From Aliishimia sp039978895 (GTDB taxonomy: Bacteria > Pseudomonadota > Alphaproteobacteria > Rhodobacterales > Rhodobacteraceae), in assembly GCA_039978895.1 (NCBI GenBank), contig JBDWAL010000055.1, positions 1-64,000 of the forward strand: 64,000 bases of DNA. The letters are read 5' to 3'. Positions 34,234-43,357 of the stretch are shown here, one piece after another (position 1 is the stretch's first letter; each line of letters opens with the position of its first letter). Under the pieces are notes generated by a model that worked only from the letters and a program-made list of their open reading frames with translations, had not been told where the DNA came from and did not search any database. Made by a program: the position numbers and the translations under genes.

Positions 34234-35379
34234 TCAAACGATTTCAAGCAACAATTTGGTGGTGTTTTCCTTGGTCATTTCAATCGGGTTCCCACCCGTA
34301 CTTGGATCACTCAAAGCGCCTGCCACCAGACGGTCGATATCTGGTGTTTCGATCCCCAAGCCGGACAATTTTTGCGGAATTCCGAAAGATGCATTTAGCG
34401 CGTCCACAAAGGTGCAAAATCCATCGAACCCACCTGCGATGTTGAGATAATTTGCCGCTTCGCCAATTACATCCGTTATCGCATGTTTATTGAATTGCAG
34501 CACCGCTGGCATGCACACGGCGTTCGTTGTGCCATGATGCGTGTGATACATCGCGCCAATCGGGTGGGACAGGGCATGAATTGCCCCAAGACCTTTTTGG
34601 AACGCAGTCGCCCCCATGATCGCCGCCGACATCATATGCGCGCGTGCTTCGATATCGGTGCCATCGGCATAGGCGCGCGGCAGGTATTCTTTGACCAAAC
34701 GCATCCCCTCAAGGGCCATTCCTTGTGACATGGGGTGGTAATGAGGTGAGGAAAACGCTTCTACGCAATGCGCGAACGCATCAAGGCCCGTGCCTGCGGT
34801 GATGAAGTTGGGCATCCCGACTGTTAATTCAGGATCACAAATCACCACAGTCGGGAGGAACTTTGGATGGAAGATGATCTTTTTTTCTTCCGTTTCGGAA
34901 TTGGTGATAACGGACGCACGTCCAACTTCTGAACCGGTCCCGGCTGTTGTTGGCACGGCAACGATAGGTGCAATTGCGTCTGCGTCCGCACGTGTCCACC
35001 AGTCGCCAATGTCCTCAAAATCCCACAATGGTCGTGTTTGACCAGCCAAAAATGCTACGAGTTTCCCAAGATCAAGGCCAGAGCCGCCCCCAAACGCGAC
35101 CACGCCGTCATGGCCGCCGTCGTTGAACGCCTTCACGCCTGCGGCTGCATTCTTTTCGTTTGGATTTGGATCGACATCGGCGAAGATTGCACGGCCAAGG
35201 CCCGCAGCTTCCAGTAAATCAAGCGTCTTAGCGGTGATATCCATGCCTGCAAGGCCACGATCGGTGATCAAAAGCGGTTTTTTGATCCCAGCTACGGCAC
35301 AAGCATCGGCAATTTCAGCGATGCGACCTGCGCCAAAACGAATAGCTGTTGGGTAGGACCAATTTGCGGTGATGCTCAT
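34234..35379 (-). CDS. Iron-containing alcohol dehydrogenase
   Basis: This 381-residue group III (Fe-dependent) alcohol dehydrogenase starts at the ATG at 35379 (MSITANWSYPTAIRFGAGRI). It shows the nucleotide-binding GGGSGLDLGK, VPTTAGTGSEVGRASVI, and metal ligands in DAFAHCVEAFSS and later GAIHALSHPIGAMYHTHHGT. Substrates in this family are short alcohols, butyraldehyde or hydroxy acids. It lies 5 nt after the aldehyde dehydrogenase gene, so the two probably act on the same carbon skeleton. Confidence 0.88.
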   Translation of the reverse strand: MSITANWSYPTAIRFGAGRIAEIADACAVAGIKKPLLITDRGLAGMDITAKTLDLLEAAGLGRAIFADVDPNPNEKNAAAGVKAFNDGGHDGVVAFGGGSGLDLGKLVAFLAGQTRPLWDFEDIGDWWTRADADAIAPIVAVPTTAGTGSEVGRASVITNSETEEKKIIFHPKFLPTVVICDPELTVGMPNFITAGTGLDAFAHCVEAFSSPHYHPMSQGMALEGMRLVKEYLPRAYADGTDIEARAHMMSAAIMGATAFQKGLGAIHALSHPIGAMYHTHHGTTNAVCMPAVLQFNKHAITDVIGEAANYLNIAGGFDGFCTFVDALNASFGIPQKLSGLGIETPDIDRLVAGALSDPSTGGNPIEMTKENTTKLLLEIV

Positions 35380-35384
35380 GTTCT

Positions 35385-36755
35385 TTAGGCTTTCTTGAGG
35401 TGGTAAGACTTGGGACGTGTGAGGTTGTGATATCCGATGACCGATAGACCGCCGCCGCGACCTGTGTCTTTGCAGCCCGTCCAGCATAGCCCCGGATCAA
35501 GGTAGTCGGCGCGGTTCATGAAAACAGTTCCGGTCTCAATTTGATCCGCGATTGCTTCGGCGCGGGCGGTGTCTTGCGTCCACAGGGATGCGGTGAGCCC
35601 AAAGTCACTGTCGTTCATCAACGCAATGGCTTCTGCGTCGTCCTTAACGGACATGATGCCGACAACTGGACCAAAGCTTTCCTCGCGCATAACGCGCATG
35701 TCATGGGTTACGTTTGTCAAAATCTGCGGCATCAAATACGCGCCACTGTCTTCCGGGAAATTGGCCGGATCGATATGCGCTGTCGCCCCATTGGCAATCG
35801 CCTCGGATGTTTGGGCACGGACTTCGTCGGCGAAACGCACATGTGCCATTGGGCCCATTGTGGTGTCAGCTTCCAAAGGGTTGCCCAATTTATAGCCGTT
35901 CACAATCGCCACTGCCTTTTCCACAAAGGTGTCAAACAGGCTTTCATGCACATAAATCCGTTCGATCCCGCAACAGCATTGACCAGAATTGAACATCGCG
36001 CCGTCGATCAGCGTGTCTACTGCCGCGTCCAAGTTGGCGTCTTCCATGACGTAGCCGGGGTCTTTGCCGCCAAGCTCTAAGCCGATGCCTGTGAATGTTC
36101 CTGCCGCCGCAGTTTCCATCGCCTTCCCGCCACCTACGGAGCCTGTGAAATTCACAAAGCCAAAGGCACGATCTGCGATCAAAGTGGATGTGGTTGCATG
36201 GTCCAAGAATACGTTCTGAAAGACGTCAGCCGGAATGCCAACCGAATGGAAGGCCGCCGCCATGCGTTCGCCGACAAGCGGGGTTTGTGATGCATGTTTC
36301 AACATCACAGCGTTGCCCGCAATCAGCGCAGGGGCCACTGTGTTGATCGCCGTCATATAGGGGTAGTTCCAAGGGGCGACGACCAGCACTAACCCATGCG
36401 GAACGCGTTTGATCACACGGCGGAAGGCCGCGCTATCTTCGATCTCAATTGGGGCCAAAGCGTCAACAGCAATGTCAGCCATGTAGCTGGCGCGTTCGTT
36501 AAATCCGCCAAATTCGCCGCCATAGCGGACAGGGCGGCCCATTTGCCAAGCGATTTCGGGCACGATTTCATCATTCATCGTGCCAACTGCGGCGACACCT
36601 GCTTGCACTAATGCGATGCGTTCGGCCAAAGGACGTGCAGCCCAAGCCACTTGAGCGGCATTCGCGCGCGCAACGGCGGCTTCGGCCTCGGATTGGGACA
36701 GGGTTTCGCGGGTTGCATAAACGGACCCGTCGATGGGGGAAATGCACTTAATCAT
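35385..36755 (-). CDS. NAD(P)-dependent aldehyde dehydrogenase
   Basis: This 456-residue member of the aldehyde dehydrogenase superfamily has VVAPWNYPYMTAINTVAPAL (cofactor loop), FTGSVGGGK, LELGGKDPGYV with the catalytic Glu, and the catalytic Cys in MFNSGQCCCGIERI. The C-terminal EESFGPVVGIM is typical. In a PuuABCD-like scheme it would oxidise a gamma-glutamylamino aldehyde, but succinate-semialdehyde or another aldehyde is equally possible from sequence. Its start overlaps the VOC gene stop as ATGA. Confidence 0.9.
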   Translation of the reverse strand: MIKCISPIDGSVYATRETLSQSEAEAAVARANAAQVAWAARPLAERIALVQAGVAAVGTMNDEIVPEIAWQMGRPVRYGGEFGGFNERASYMADIAVDALAPIEIEDSAAFRRVIKRVPHGLVLVVAPWNYPYMTAINTVAPALIAGNAVMLKHASQTPLVGERMAAAFHSVGIPADVFQNVFLDHATTSTLIADRAFGFVNFTGSVGGGKAMETAAAGTFTGIGLELGGKDPGYVMEDANLDAAVDTLIDGAMFNSGQCCCGIERIYVHESLFDTFVEKAVAIVNGYKLGNPLEADTTMGPMAHVRFADEVRAQTSEAIANGATAHIDPANFPEDSGAYLMPQILTNVTHDMRVMREESFGPVVGIMSVKDDAEAIALMNDSDFGLTASLWTQDTARAEAIADQIETGTVFMNRADYLDPGLCWTGCKDTGRGGGLSVIGYHNLTRPKSYHLKKA

Positions 36756-37126
36756 AGTGTGTTGGCTTTCATGGGGCTGCCGAAATAGATCAACAGGCTT
36801 TCGTAAATGACATGCATTTCGCGCATACCGTAGGGGCGGTCAAACGGAGCATGGTCTTCTCCGCCAGACTCGAGTTCGGGGCCGTGTGTCGCGTAAAAAA
36901 TGTCCACGTCTTCAAGATCGACATAAATTGATTGCTGACGTCGAGGATCGTCCATTTCCATGTCGGGGGCTTTTTGTATCAAGCGAATGGATACGGCGTC
37001 ACGGCTTAGATGCACCATAGTGTCGCCAACGGGTTGGGCGCCAAAGTCCAAGCACCGCTTAAACCAATCGCCCGCATGTTTGAGATCACTCACCGGAATA
37101 ATAGGGGTGCATTTTCTCAGGATCAT
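36752..37126 (-). CDS. VOC-superfamily (glyoxalase/bleomycin-resistance-like) protein
   Basis: This 124-residue protein has the VOC fold pattern: CTPIIPVSDLKHAGDWFKRCLDF at the start and QSIYVDLEDVDIFYATHG in the second half, with ESGGEDHAPFDRPYGMREMH before the end. VOC proteins bind a metal and act as isomerases, dioxygenases or binding proteins; no exact role can be assigned. It overlaps both neighbours (glutamine-synthetase-like gene and aldehyde dehydrogenase) by 4 nt, so it is an integral part of the operon. Confidence 0.75.
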   Translation of the reverse strand: MILRKCTPIIPVSDLKHAGDWFKRCLDFGAQPVGDTMVHLSRDAVSIRLIQKAPDMEMDDPRRQQSIYVDLEDVDIFYATHGPELESGGEDHAPFDRPYGMREMHVIYESLLIYFGSPMKANTL

Positions 37127-38487
37127 GCCCGCTCAAACCCTCTGGCGATTTCCCAATCTGTCACGGTCTGGTCGAATTCTTCTTGTTCCCATTCTGCCGC
37201 GCGGGTGTAGTGATCGACGACGTCATCGCCCAAGGCGTCACGCAGAAATTTTGATGTGCGCAATGTTTCCGTGGCTGCGCGCAAAGTCTGCGGAATATCA
37301 GCGGCCTTGGCGTCTTCATAAACGTCACCAGTCGTGGCTGGGGCCAGTTCTAGCGCATCTTGGATGCCTTTGATCCCGGCCGCAAGCATGACAGCCTGCG
37401 CCAAGTAGGGATTCAAATCGGAGCCACCAATTCGGCATTCAACGCGTACACCCGTGGTGTTTTCGCCGCACAAACGGAACCCGGCAGTGCGGTTGTCCAC
37501 GGACCAAACCGTCTTAGTTGGCGCAAACGTGCCTTTAGAAAACCGCTTATAACTGTTGACGTAAGGTGCGAGAAAATAGGTGTAATCTGGCGCGTATTTG
37601 ATCAGCCCGGCCATGTAGTGGCTCATCACTTCGGACATGCCATGCGGTCGTGATGTGTCAAAGAACATGGCTTCGCCGTCTTTCCACAGCGATTGATGTA
37701 CGTGGCTCGATGAGCCGACGCGGTCTTTGTGCCATTTGGGCAAGAAGGTTGCAGCGCGCCCATGTTGCCAAGAAATTTCCTTGATCGCGTGTTTGGCGAT
37801 GGAATGGTAATCCGCACAATCGAGCGCTGGGGAATAGCGGATGTTCAGCTCTTCTTGTCCGGCTTCCGCTTCGCCTTTGGAATTCTCAATCGGCAGGCCG
37901 GCTGCAAACAGGTGATTGCGGATCGGCCGCATCACGCCTTCTTCTTTGGTGGTCTGGAAAATGTGGTAGTCTTCGTTATATCCGCTGATCGGTTCTAGAT
38001 CACGAAAGTTGCTTTTGCGGATGTCATCGAAGCTTTTCTCGAACAAAAAGAATTCTAGCTCTGTGGCCATCTTGGCTTCAAAGCCCAAAGCTTCCAGCCG
38101 TGCGATTTGGGTCTTTAAAATAGCACGTGGGGAATGGGGGACGGGGGCGTGTGTGTGGTGATCTAAGATATCGCACAGGACCAGTGCAGTGCCTTCGAGC
38201 CATGGCACAGGACGGATCGTGGCCAAATCTGGCTTCATCACGTAGTCGCCATACCCGCTTTGCCAACTGGTCGAGGCATACCCATCAGGTGTCGCCATTT
38301 CCAAATCAGTCGCGAGCAAATAGTTGCAGCAATGGGTTTCCTCAAACGAGGTTTCTACGAAATTCACGCCGTGGAACCGTTTGCCCATCAAACGACCCTG
38401 CATATCGACGAAACACGCCAGAACAGTATCAATAGACCCGTTGGCCACTTGGGATTTCAGATCGTCGAATGTCATAAGTCCAGGCAT
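37123..38487 (-). CDS. Glutamine-synthetase-like gamma-glutamyl ligase (PuuA/GlnT type)
   Basis: This 454-residue enzyme of the glutamine synthetase superfamily has an N-terminal beta-grasp part and the catalytic barrel: MATELEFFLFEK, EAEAGQEELNIRYSPALDCA, KWHKDRVGSSSHVHQSLW and RVECRIGGSDLNPYLA. Length and context fit ligases such as PuuA, which attach glutamate to an amine, better than a housekeeping GlnA. It follows the TRAP binding-protein gene after a hairpin and is translationally coupled to the VOC gene. The accepted amine is unknown. Confidence 0.85.
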   Translation of the reverse strand: MPGLMTFDDLKSQVANGSIDTVLACFVDMQGRLMGKRFHGVNFVETSFEETHCCNYLLATDLEMATPDGYASTSWQSGYGDYVMKPDLATIRPVPWLEGTALVLCDILDHHTHAPVPHSPRAILKTQIARLEALGFEAKMATELEFFLFEKSFDDIRKSNFRDLEPISGYNEDYHIFQTTKEEGVMRPIRNHLFAAGLPIENSKGEAEAGQEELNIRYSPALDCADYHSIAKHAIKEISWQHGRAATFLPKWHKDRVGSSSHVHQSLWKDGEAMFFDTSRPHGMSEVMSHYMAGLIKYAPDYTYFLAPYVNSYKRFSKGTFAPTKTVWSVDNRTAGFRLCGENTTGVRVECRIGGSDLNPYLAQAVMLAAGIKGIQDALELAPATTGDVYEDAKAADIPQTLRAATETLRTSKFLRDALGDDVVDHYTRAAEWEQEEFDQTVTDWEIARGFERA

Positions 38488-38517
38488 GTCGCTTCCACTT
38501 TTCGAGTTGGTATTGGA

Positions 38518-38537
38518 GGCCGCACAGAACGGCGGCC
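38518..38537 (-). terminator. Intercistronic hairpin between dctP and the ligase gene
   Basis: GGCCGC (38518-38523) and GCGGCC (38532-38537) form a 6-bp GC-only stem with an 8-nt loop, 13 nt after the binding-protein stop on the minus strand. No T run follows, so partial attenuation or 3'-end protection of the binding-protein message is likelier than full termination. Confidence 0.45.
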
Positions 38538-38550
38538 CCCACAGAAAATA

Positions 38551-39585
38551 TTAGCCGTAACGGTACGGGCGGCCTGCCTTGACCATATCGGCGTTGTATT
38601 TCTTGAAGATATCAACAACGCGGCGTTTCACATCGGATTCAGAAGCGATTTCTTCCCAGAAATCTTGCGCCGCTGTTTCAACGGTTGCCCATTCTTCGTC
38701 TGGGATCGTTGTCAGTTCCATTTTGGTGCCGTTAACACGCAGGTTGGCTTCGCCACCCCAGTACCACCACTGACGATAGTAGTGCGATTGATCACAGCAC
38801 ACACGGAACAGCGTTTGCAAATCTTCTGGCAGTTCATTCCAGCGATCCATATTGGCAAAGAACGACCCCGCCCAAGCACCAGAGATGTTGTTGGTCAGGA
38901 AGTAGTTGGTCACATCTGCCCAGCCAACAGTGTAATCTTCTGTGATGCCAGACCATGCAACGCCGTCAAGTTCGCCGGTTTGCAATGCGACTTCGATGTC
39001 TTCCCAAGGCAGGGTCACAGGCACCACGCCAAATTGGGTGAGGAAGCGGCCAGCTGTTGGGAAGGTGAAGATTTTCTTGCCCTTGAGGTCAGCAAGGCTG
39101 CGAATTGGGTCTTTGGTGGCGAAGTGACATGGATCCCAAGCACCAGCAGAAATGTGTTTAACGCCAACCTTGGAGTACTCTTCGTCCCAGATTTCGTTCA
39201 GGCCATATTGGTTGAACAGCACAGGCACATCCAAAGAATAGCGGGACCCGAATGGGAAGTAGCCGCCAAAGACTGTGACGTCTGTAGGTGAGGCCATAGA
39301 GTCGTCATCAGATTGAACCGCGTCAATCGTGCCGCGTTGCATTGCTTGGAACAGTTCGCCAGTTGGAACGATCTGGTCTGCAAAAAACAGTTCAATCTGC
39401 ATGCGGTCGCCAGCAATTTTGTTGAACATTTCAATCGCTGGAACGATCACTTCTGCGGCTAACGCGGAACCAGCATAGGTTTGCATCCGCCATTTGATGG
39501 TGCTTTGTGCCAACGCTGGGGTTGCCAAGGCTGCAGCTGCCGGAGCAACGGCGGCGCCTTGGATAAACTTACGTCTTGAAGTCAT
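38551..39585 (-). CDS. dctP: TRAP transporter periplasmic binding protein
   Basis: This 344-residue DctP-family solute receptor has a twin-arginine-type signal (MTSRRKFIQGAAVAPAAAAL, cleavage near ALAQS). Typical parts are FFADQIVPTGELFQAMQRGT, IRSLADLKGKKIFTFPTAGR and LQTGELDGVAWSG. Family members often bind carboxylates or amino-acid-like solutes through an Arg. GGAGAG precedes the ATG. Permease genes dctM and dctQ are directly upstream in the same operon. Confidence 0.9.
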   Translation of the reverse strand: MTSRRKFIQGAAVAPAAAALATPALAQSTIKWRMQTYAGSALAAEVIVPAIEMFNKIAGDRMQIELFFADQIVPTGELFQAMQRGTIDAVQSDDDSMASPTDVTVFGGYFPFGSRYSLDVPVLFNQYGLNEIWDEEYSKVGVKHISAGAWDPCHFATKDPIRSLADLKGKKIFTFPTAGRFLTQFGVVPVTLPWEDIEVALQTGELDGVAWSGITEDYTVGWADVTNYFLTNNISGAWAGSFFANMDRWNELPEDLQTLFRVCCDQSHYYRQWWYWGGEANLRVNGTKMELTTIPDEEWATVETAAQDFWEEIASESDVKRRVVDIFKKYNADMVKAGRPYRYG

Positions 39586-39632
39586 GTTTTCTCTCCTTGT
39601 TTTGGATCTTCGACCACTTTGAGGCGGTTCTT

Positions 39633-40961
39633 TTAGGGTTTGTTGTAAACGAAATCAGGAAGCCACATTGCGATGCCGGGGAAGACCATGACCAACGCTA
39701 AGGCGAAAATCATAATCAGCACGAAGGGCGTAATAGAGGAATAAATGTCGCGCAAAGTAATCTCTGGCGGAGCCATCGCGCGCATCAAGAACAAGTTGTA
39801 GCCAAAGGGCGGGGTCATATACGCGATCTGGGTCGTGATGGTATAAAGGATGCCATACCAAATCAGATCAAACCCAAGCTCACCAACCAAAGGCACATAA
39901 AGCGGGGCTACAATTACAAGCATCGCCGTGTCATCAAGGAACGTCCCCATCAGGATGAAGCTAAGCTGCATCAAGATCAGGATAGTCCATGGGCTTAAGT
40001 TCAAGCGCTCTGTGAAAACCGCTTCGATTGCTTTGACCGCACCAAGCCCATCAAAGACTGCCCCAAAAGCCAAGGCCGCCAAGATGATCCACATAAACAT
40101 GCAGGTGATACCAAGCGTGTTGCGCACAGAATTTTCAAAGACTTCGCGCGTCATCCGCCCCTTCAGAACTGCAGCCGCAAACGCGGCCATGGCCCCAATC
40201 GCCGAACTTTCCACAAGCGAGGTCCACCCGTTTACGAAAGGCACCATCATGACTGCGAAAATACCGACTGGCAGCAAGCCTGCACGCAACAGGCGCAGTT
40301 TCTCCGCGCGTGGAATGTCGCGTTCCTCAAGTGGAAGCACCGGTCCTAAGCCCGGATTTAGGCGGCAGCGCACGATAATGTAGATGACGAACAACGAGGC
40401 CATCATAAGCCCCGGGATCACACCAGCCAGCCATAATTGGCCCACAGGTTGGCGCGCGATCATGGCGTATAACACCAAAACCACAGATGGTGGCACAAGG
40501 ATGCCCAAACTGGACCCGGCCTGAATGACACCCGTTACCATTCGCTTGTCGTAACCGCGCTTTAACAGCTCGGGCAGAGCAATCGTTGAACCAATGGCCA
40601 TGCCTGCGACACTCAAGCCGTTCATGGCTGAAATCAGGACCATCAAGCCAATCGTGCCGATGGCTAACCCGCCCCGTAAGCCCCCCATCCAGACATGAAA
40701 CATCTTATAAAGATCGTCTGCGATCTTACTTTCTGACAGTATGTAGCCCATGAAAATGAACATCGGTAAGGTTAACAGCGGATACCATTTCATCAGCTTC
40801 ATGGCCGCTGAAAACCCGATGTCAAAGCCGCCACGGTCGCCCCAAAGCAAGAGCGCCGCAACCACAGCTATAAACCCGATAGCACCAAAAACGCGTTGGC
40901 CCGTGAGCAACATCAGCATCATTGATGAAAACATCAGTGTGGCGATCAATTCATATGACAT
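39633..40961 (-). CDS. dctM: TRAP transporter large permease
   Basis: This 442-residue DctM protein has about twelve hydrophobic segments, including VFGAIGFIAVVAALLLWGD, LLTLPMFIFMGYILSES and LGILVPPSVVLVLYAMIARQ (the conserved GxLxPPS-like region). The start is the ATG at 40961, which shares one base with the dctQ stop codon. It imports the solute with sodium or proton coupling. Confidence 0.92.
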   Translation of the reverse strand: MSYELIATLMFSSMMLMLLTGQRVFGAIGFIAVVAALLLWGDRGGFDIGFSAAMKLMKWYPLLTLPMFIFMGYILSESKIADDLYKMFHVWMGGLRGGLAIGTIGLMVLISAMNGLSVAGMAIGSTIALPELLKRGYDKRMVTGVIQAGSSLGILVPPSVVLVLYAMIARQPVGQLWLAGVIPGLMMASLFVIYIIVRCRLNPGLGPVLPLEERDIPRAEKLRLLRAGLLPVGIFAVMMVPFVNGWTSLVESSAIGAMAAFAAAVLKGRMTREVFENSVRNTLGITCMFMWIILAALAFGAVFDGLGAVKAIEAVFTERLNLSPWTILILMQLSFILMGTFLDDTAMLVIVAPLYVPLVGELGFDLIWYGILYTITTQIAYMTPPFGYNLFLMRAMAPPEITLRDIYSSITPFVLIMIFALALVMVFPGIAMWLPDFVYNKP

Positions 40962-41530
40962 TAGATCGTTTCGCCTTTGATACGCAGGACATCTTTGAAT
41001 AGCTCTGAGACGCATTGCAAAAGCATCAAAGTCATTCCCAAGATCATGATCGCTTTGACGGGCCAAAGGTATGGGCGCCATGCTGTCGAAGATCGTTCCA
41101 GCCGTCCGACTTCTTCTGATCCGAAGACAAGCCCGCCCAAGAAGGAAAACGGCTCAGTTCCCCAATAGCCTAAGGAATAGGCGGTTGAGCTCACGGCTCC
41201 GTAGATCAGAACACTAAGATAAAAGATCAAGAAGAGCACAGTGAACAAGTCAAACCATGCCTTTTTCTTGATCGACCATTCCCCATAGAGCAAATCCATT
41301 CGCACATTCGACCCCAGCTGGATCGAATAGGGGCCACCCAAAATATAGTACCCAACCATCACAAACTGCGCCATTTCCAGCGTCCACAAGGATGGAAGAA
41401 AGAACGTCTTCGAGATCGAGGACCACAGCAAGATCGCCATCAAAACAAAGATGCCATACATCGCGATACGGCCAAGGCGGTAGTTTACCGCGTCGACAGC
41501 GCGAATGTATCCGTGCATCAAGCCTGACAT
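40961..41530 (-). CDS. dctQ: TRAP transporter small permease
   Basis: This DctQ protein of 189 residues starts at the ATG at 41530 (MSGLMHGYIRAVDAVNYRLG). It has four hydrophobic segments (IAMYGIFVLMAILLWSSI; FVMVGYYILGGPYSI; WFDLFTVLFLIFYLSVLIYG; VKAIMILGMTLMLLQCV) and the ENVRMDLLYG-like element NVRMDLLYGEW. The first codons overlap the end of the amidohydrolase gene by 13 nt, which ties that enzyme to the transporter. Confidence 0.88.
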   Translation of the reverse strand: MSGLMHGYIRAVDAVNYRLGRIAMYGIFVLMAILLWSSISKTFFLPSLWTLEMAQFVMVGYYILGGPYSIQLGSNVRMDLLYGEWSIKKKAWFDLFTVLFLIFYLSVLIYGAVSSTAYSLGYWGTEPFSFLGGLVFGSEEVGRLERSSTAWRPYLWPVKAIMILGMTLMLLQCVSELFKDVLRIKGETI

Positions 41531-42297
41531 TGCGCGACGCCCTCGGTTTGCAAGCGATCCATCGCATCCACGAGCCAATTAGCAAGGGTTTTAGCCATAG
41601 CGTCTTGTTGTTGTTGGCTAACGATCATGTCGTTGCGGATTTCCAGCATGACGTTCAAATGACCAGCTTCAATCGCGTGTTCTTTGAGGGTGTGGGTCAC
41701 ACCATGTTCCGGGCCATAAGGTTCGTTGCGTTGCACGTTCGCTGTCGTGTGGGATGACGCGGTTTGCAGCAAAACATCTGCCAGAATTGTGTCTGTATCG
41801 TGTAAAATGCCGATTTCGACTGAACGCACTTTGCCCAGATAAACTGGCGTGAAACTGTGCATGGTCACGATGATCGGGGTTTGGGTCGTTGTGATCACGT
41901 CGGAAAGCGTCTGGCGGAAAGGTTCGTAAAAGCGACCTGTTCGATCATCGCGTTGCGCGGGCGTTAGGCCGGTATTTCCGGGGACGTCAAAAACTTCACT
42001 TTTCTTAGGCATCGCGTCCGGGGCATTGGGGGGGCGATTGCAATCATAGACCAAGCGCGACACGCCAGATGCGACGAGTGTTGCATCCAAGTGCGTCGCG
42101 AGGCCTGTCGCGACAGCCAATGCGCCCGGGTCCCAAGCCGCATGGCTTTGCAAGGCATCTGTCGCGAGACCAAGATTGTCATATTCTGGTGGAATGAAGC
42201 AGCTTGCATGTTCACACACAACAACGACAGGTGATTGACCTTCAGGGTTGAAGGTCATGACAAGATCGTTTTCTGAGGTGTCTTGCAGGTGATTCAT
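41518..42297 (-). CDS. N-formylglutamate amidohydrolase family protein
   Basis: This 259-residue member of the FGase family has VVVCEHASCFIPPEYDNLGL (metal-site His and Glu), ASGVSRLVYDCNRPPNAPDA, IIVTMHSFTPVYLG and the late HLNVMLEIRND. The family hydrolyses N-formylglutamate in histidine breakdown, but no hut gene is nearby. As the first gene of this operon it may instead remove glutamate or an acyl group from the gamma-glutamyl product made by the ligase; this is inference. AGGAG lies 6 nt before the ATG. Confidence 0.85.
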   Translation of the reverse strand: MNHLQDTSENDLVMTFNPEGQSPVVVVCEHASCFIPPEYDNLGLATDALQSHAAWDPGALAVATGLATHLDATLVASGVSRLVYDCNRPPNAPDAMPKKSEVFDVPGNTGLTPAQRDDRTGRFYEPFRQTLSDVITTTQTPIIVTMHSFTPVYLGKVRSVEIGILHDTDTILADVLLQTASSHTTANVQRNEPYGPEHGVTHTLKEHAIEAGHLNVMLEIRNDMIVSQQQQDAMAKTLANWLVDAMDRLQTEGVAQCQA

Positions 42298-42341
42298 TTC
42301 GGCTCCTGATGGTCAAAGTGCTTGCCAGATAGGAAGTTTGT

Positions 42342-42355
42342 CAACATATTTGTTG
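42342..42355. promoter_or_regulatory. Dyad in the divergent promoter of the RpiR regulator
   Basis: CAACA (42342-42346) and TGTTG (42351-42355) are inverted arms around TATT. The dyad lies in the 113-nt gap between the catabolic operon and the divergent RpiR gene, a normal position for an autoregulatory operator. Confidence 0.4.
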
Positions 42356-42410
42356 GTAAATGTAACAGTTCGATATGCTCTGATATAAAAATGAACAAAA
42401 TGGAAGTCCT

Positions 42411-43283
42411 ATGAGCGACGCGATACAGACAATTTCTGACCGCCTTCAAGAAAAGTTAGACGATTTAACGCGCGCGGAGCGACAATTGGCGCTATCAATT
42501 CTTGAAAATTACCCAGCTTCAGGCCTCGGTCCGCTGACAGCTTTGGCGCAGGACGCTAATGTTTCGGTGCCTACGGTTGCGCGTATGGTGCAAAAGTTGG
42601 GTTATAAAGGGTATGCTGATTTTCAGGCTGAGTTGCGTGAAGAATTGCGGGCTAAAGCTAAAAACCCGATCGCGAAGCACGATACTTGGGCTGAGGCCGC
42701 GCCTTCGGAACATCTGCTAAATCGGTTTACGGATGCGGTGATCGACAACATCCGTCTCACGCTTGGCCAGATTGATCCAATCGCTTTCGACGAGGCCTGC
42801 ACCCTTGTGGCGGATCAAACACGCCATTTGTTCGTTGTAGGGGGGCGCATTACGCATACTTTGGCGGATTACTTCTTTATGCATATGCAGGTCATCCGAC
42901 CAAACCTGACACATGTGCAATCGACCTCAAACACTTGGCCACATTATCTTTTGAACGCAAAGGAAGGGGATGTTTTTGTTATCTTCGATGTGCGCAGATA
43001 TGAAAATAACACGTTGAAATTGGCGGAAATGGCCCATGCGCGTGGGGTTAAAATCATCTTGTTTACCGATCAATGGCGTTCGCCCGTGCACCGTTTGGCC
43101 GATATCAGCCTGAGTTGTCGGATAATCGTGCCATCGGCATGGGATTCCGCCGCGACAACAATGTTATTGGTCGAAACGATGATCTCATCGGTTCAAAGCC
43201 TGAATTGGGATGAAACCAAGGAACGTATGGAAACGCTGGAAGACATGTTTGACCAAACGAAGTTGTTTCGAAAGTTCACCTAA
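42411..43283 (+). CDS. MurR/RpiR-family transcriptional regulator
   Basis: This 290-residue regulator has an N-terminal helix-turn-helix of the RpiR type (about 15-85: LTRAERQLALSILENYPASG, NVSVPTVARMVQKLGYKGYA) and a C-terminal SIS domain (about 120-260: FVVGGRITHTLADYFFMHMQ, VIFDVRRYENNTLKLAE, IILFTDQWRSPVHRLAD) that normally senses a sugar phosphate or related metabolite. It is divergent from the TRAP and ligase operon and probably regulates it. GGAAG lies 5 nt before the ATG. Confidence 0.9.
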   Translation: MSDAIQTISDRLQEKLDDLTRAERQLALSILENYPASGLGPLTALAQDANVSVPTVARMVQKLGYKGYADFQAELREELRAKAKNPIAKHDTWAEAAPSEHLLNRFTDAVIDNIRLTLGQIDPIAFDEACTLVADQTRHLFVVGGRITHTLADYFFMHMQVIRPNLTHVQSTSNTWPHYLLNAKEGDVFVIFDVRRYENNTLKLAEMAHARGVKIILFTDQWRSPVHRLADISLSCRIIVPSAWDSAATTMLLVETMISSVQSLNWDETKERMETLEDMFDQTKLFRKFT

Positions 43284-43357
43284 ACTAACTGTCTTTGGCT
43301 GTTCGCAAGTTTGGTGGGTGGTGATGTGATTTTAGATAAGAAAGTCATTTTGATCGA

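Noticed and set aside
38260..39291. 343-codon open frame antisense to dctP and the ligase gene
   Set aside because: It is a shadow of two well-supported genes.
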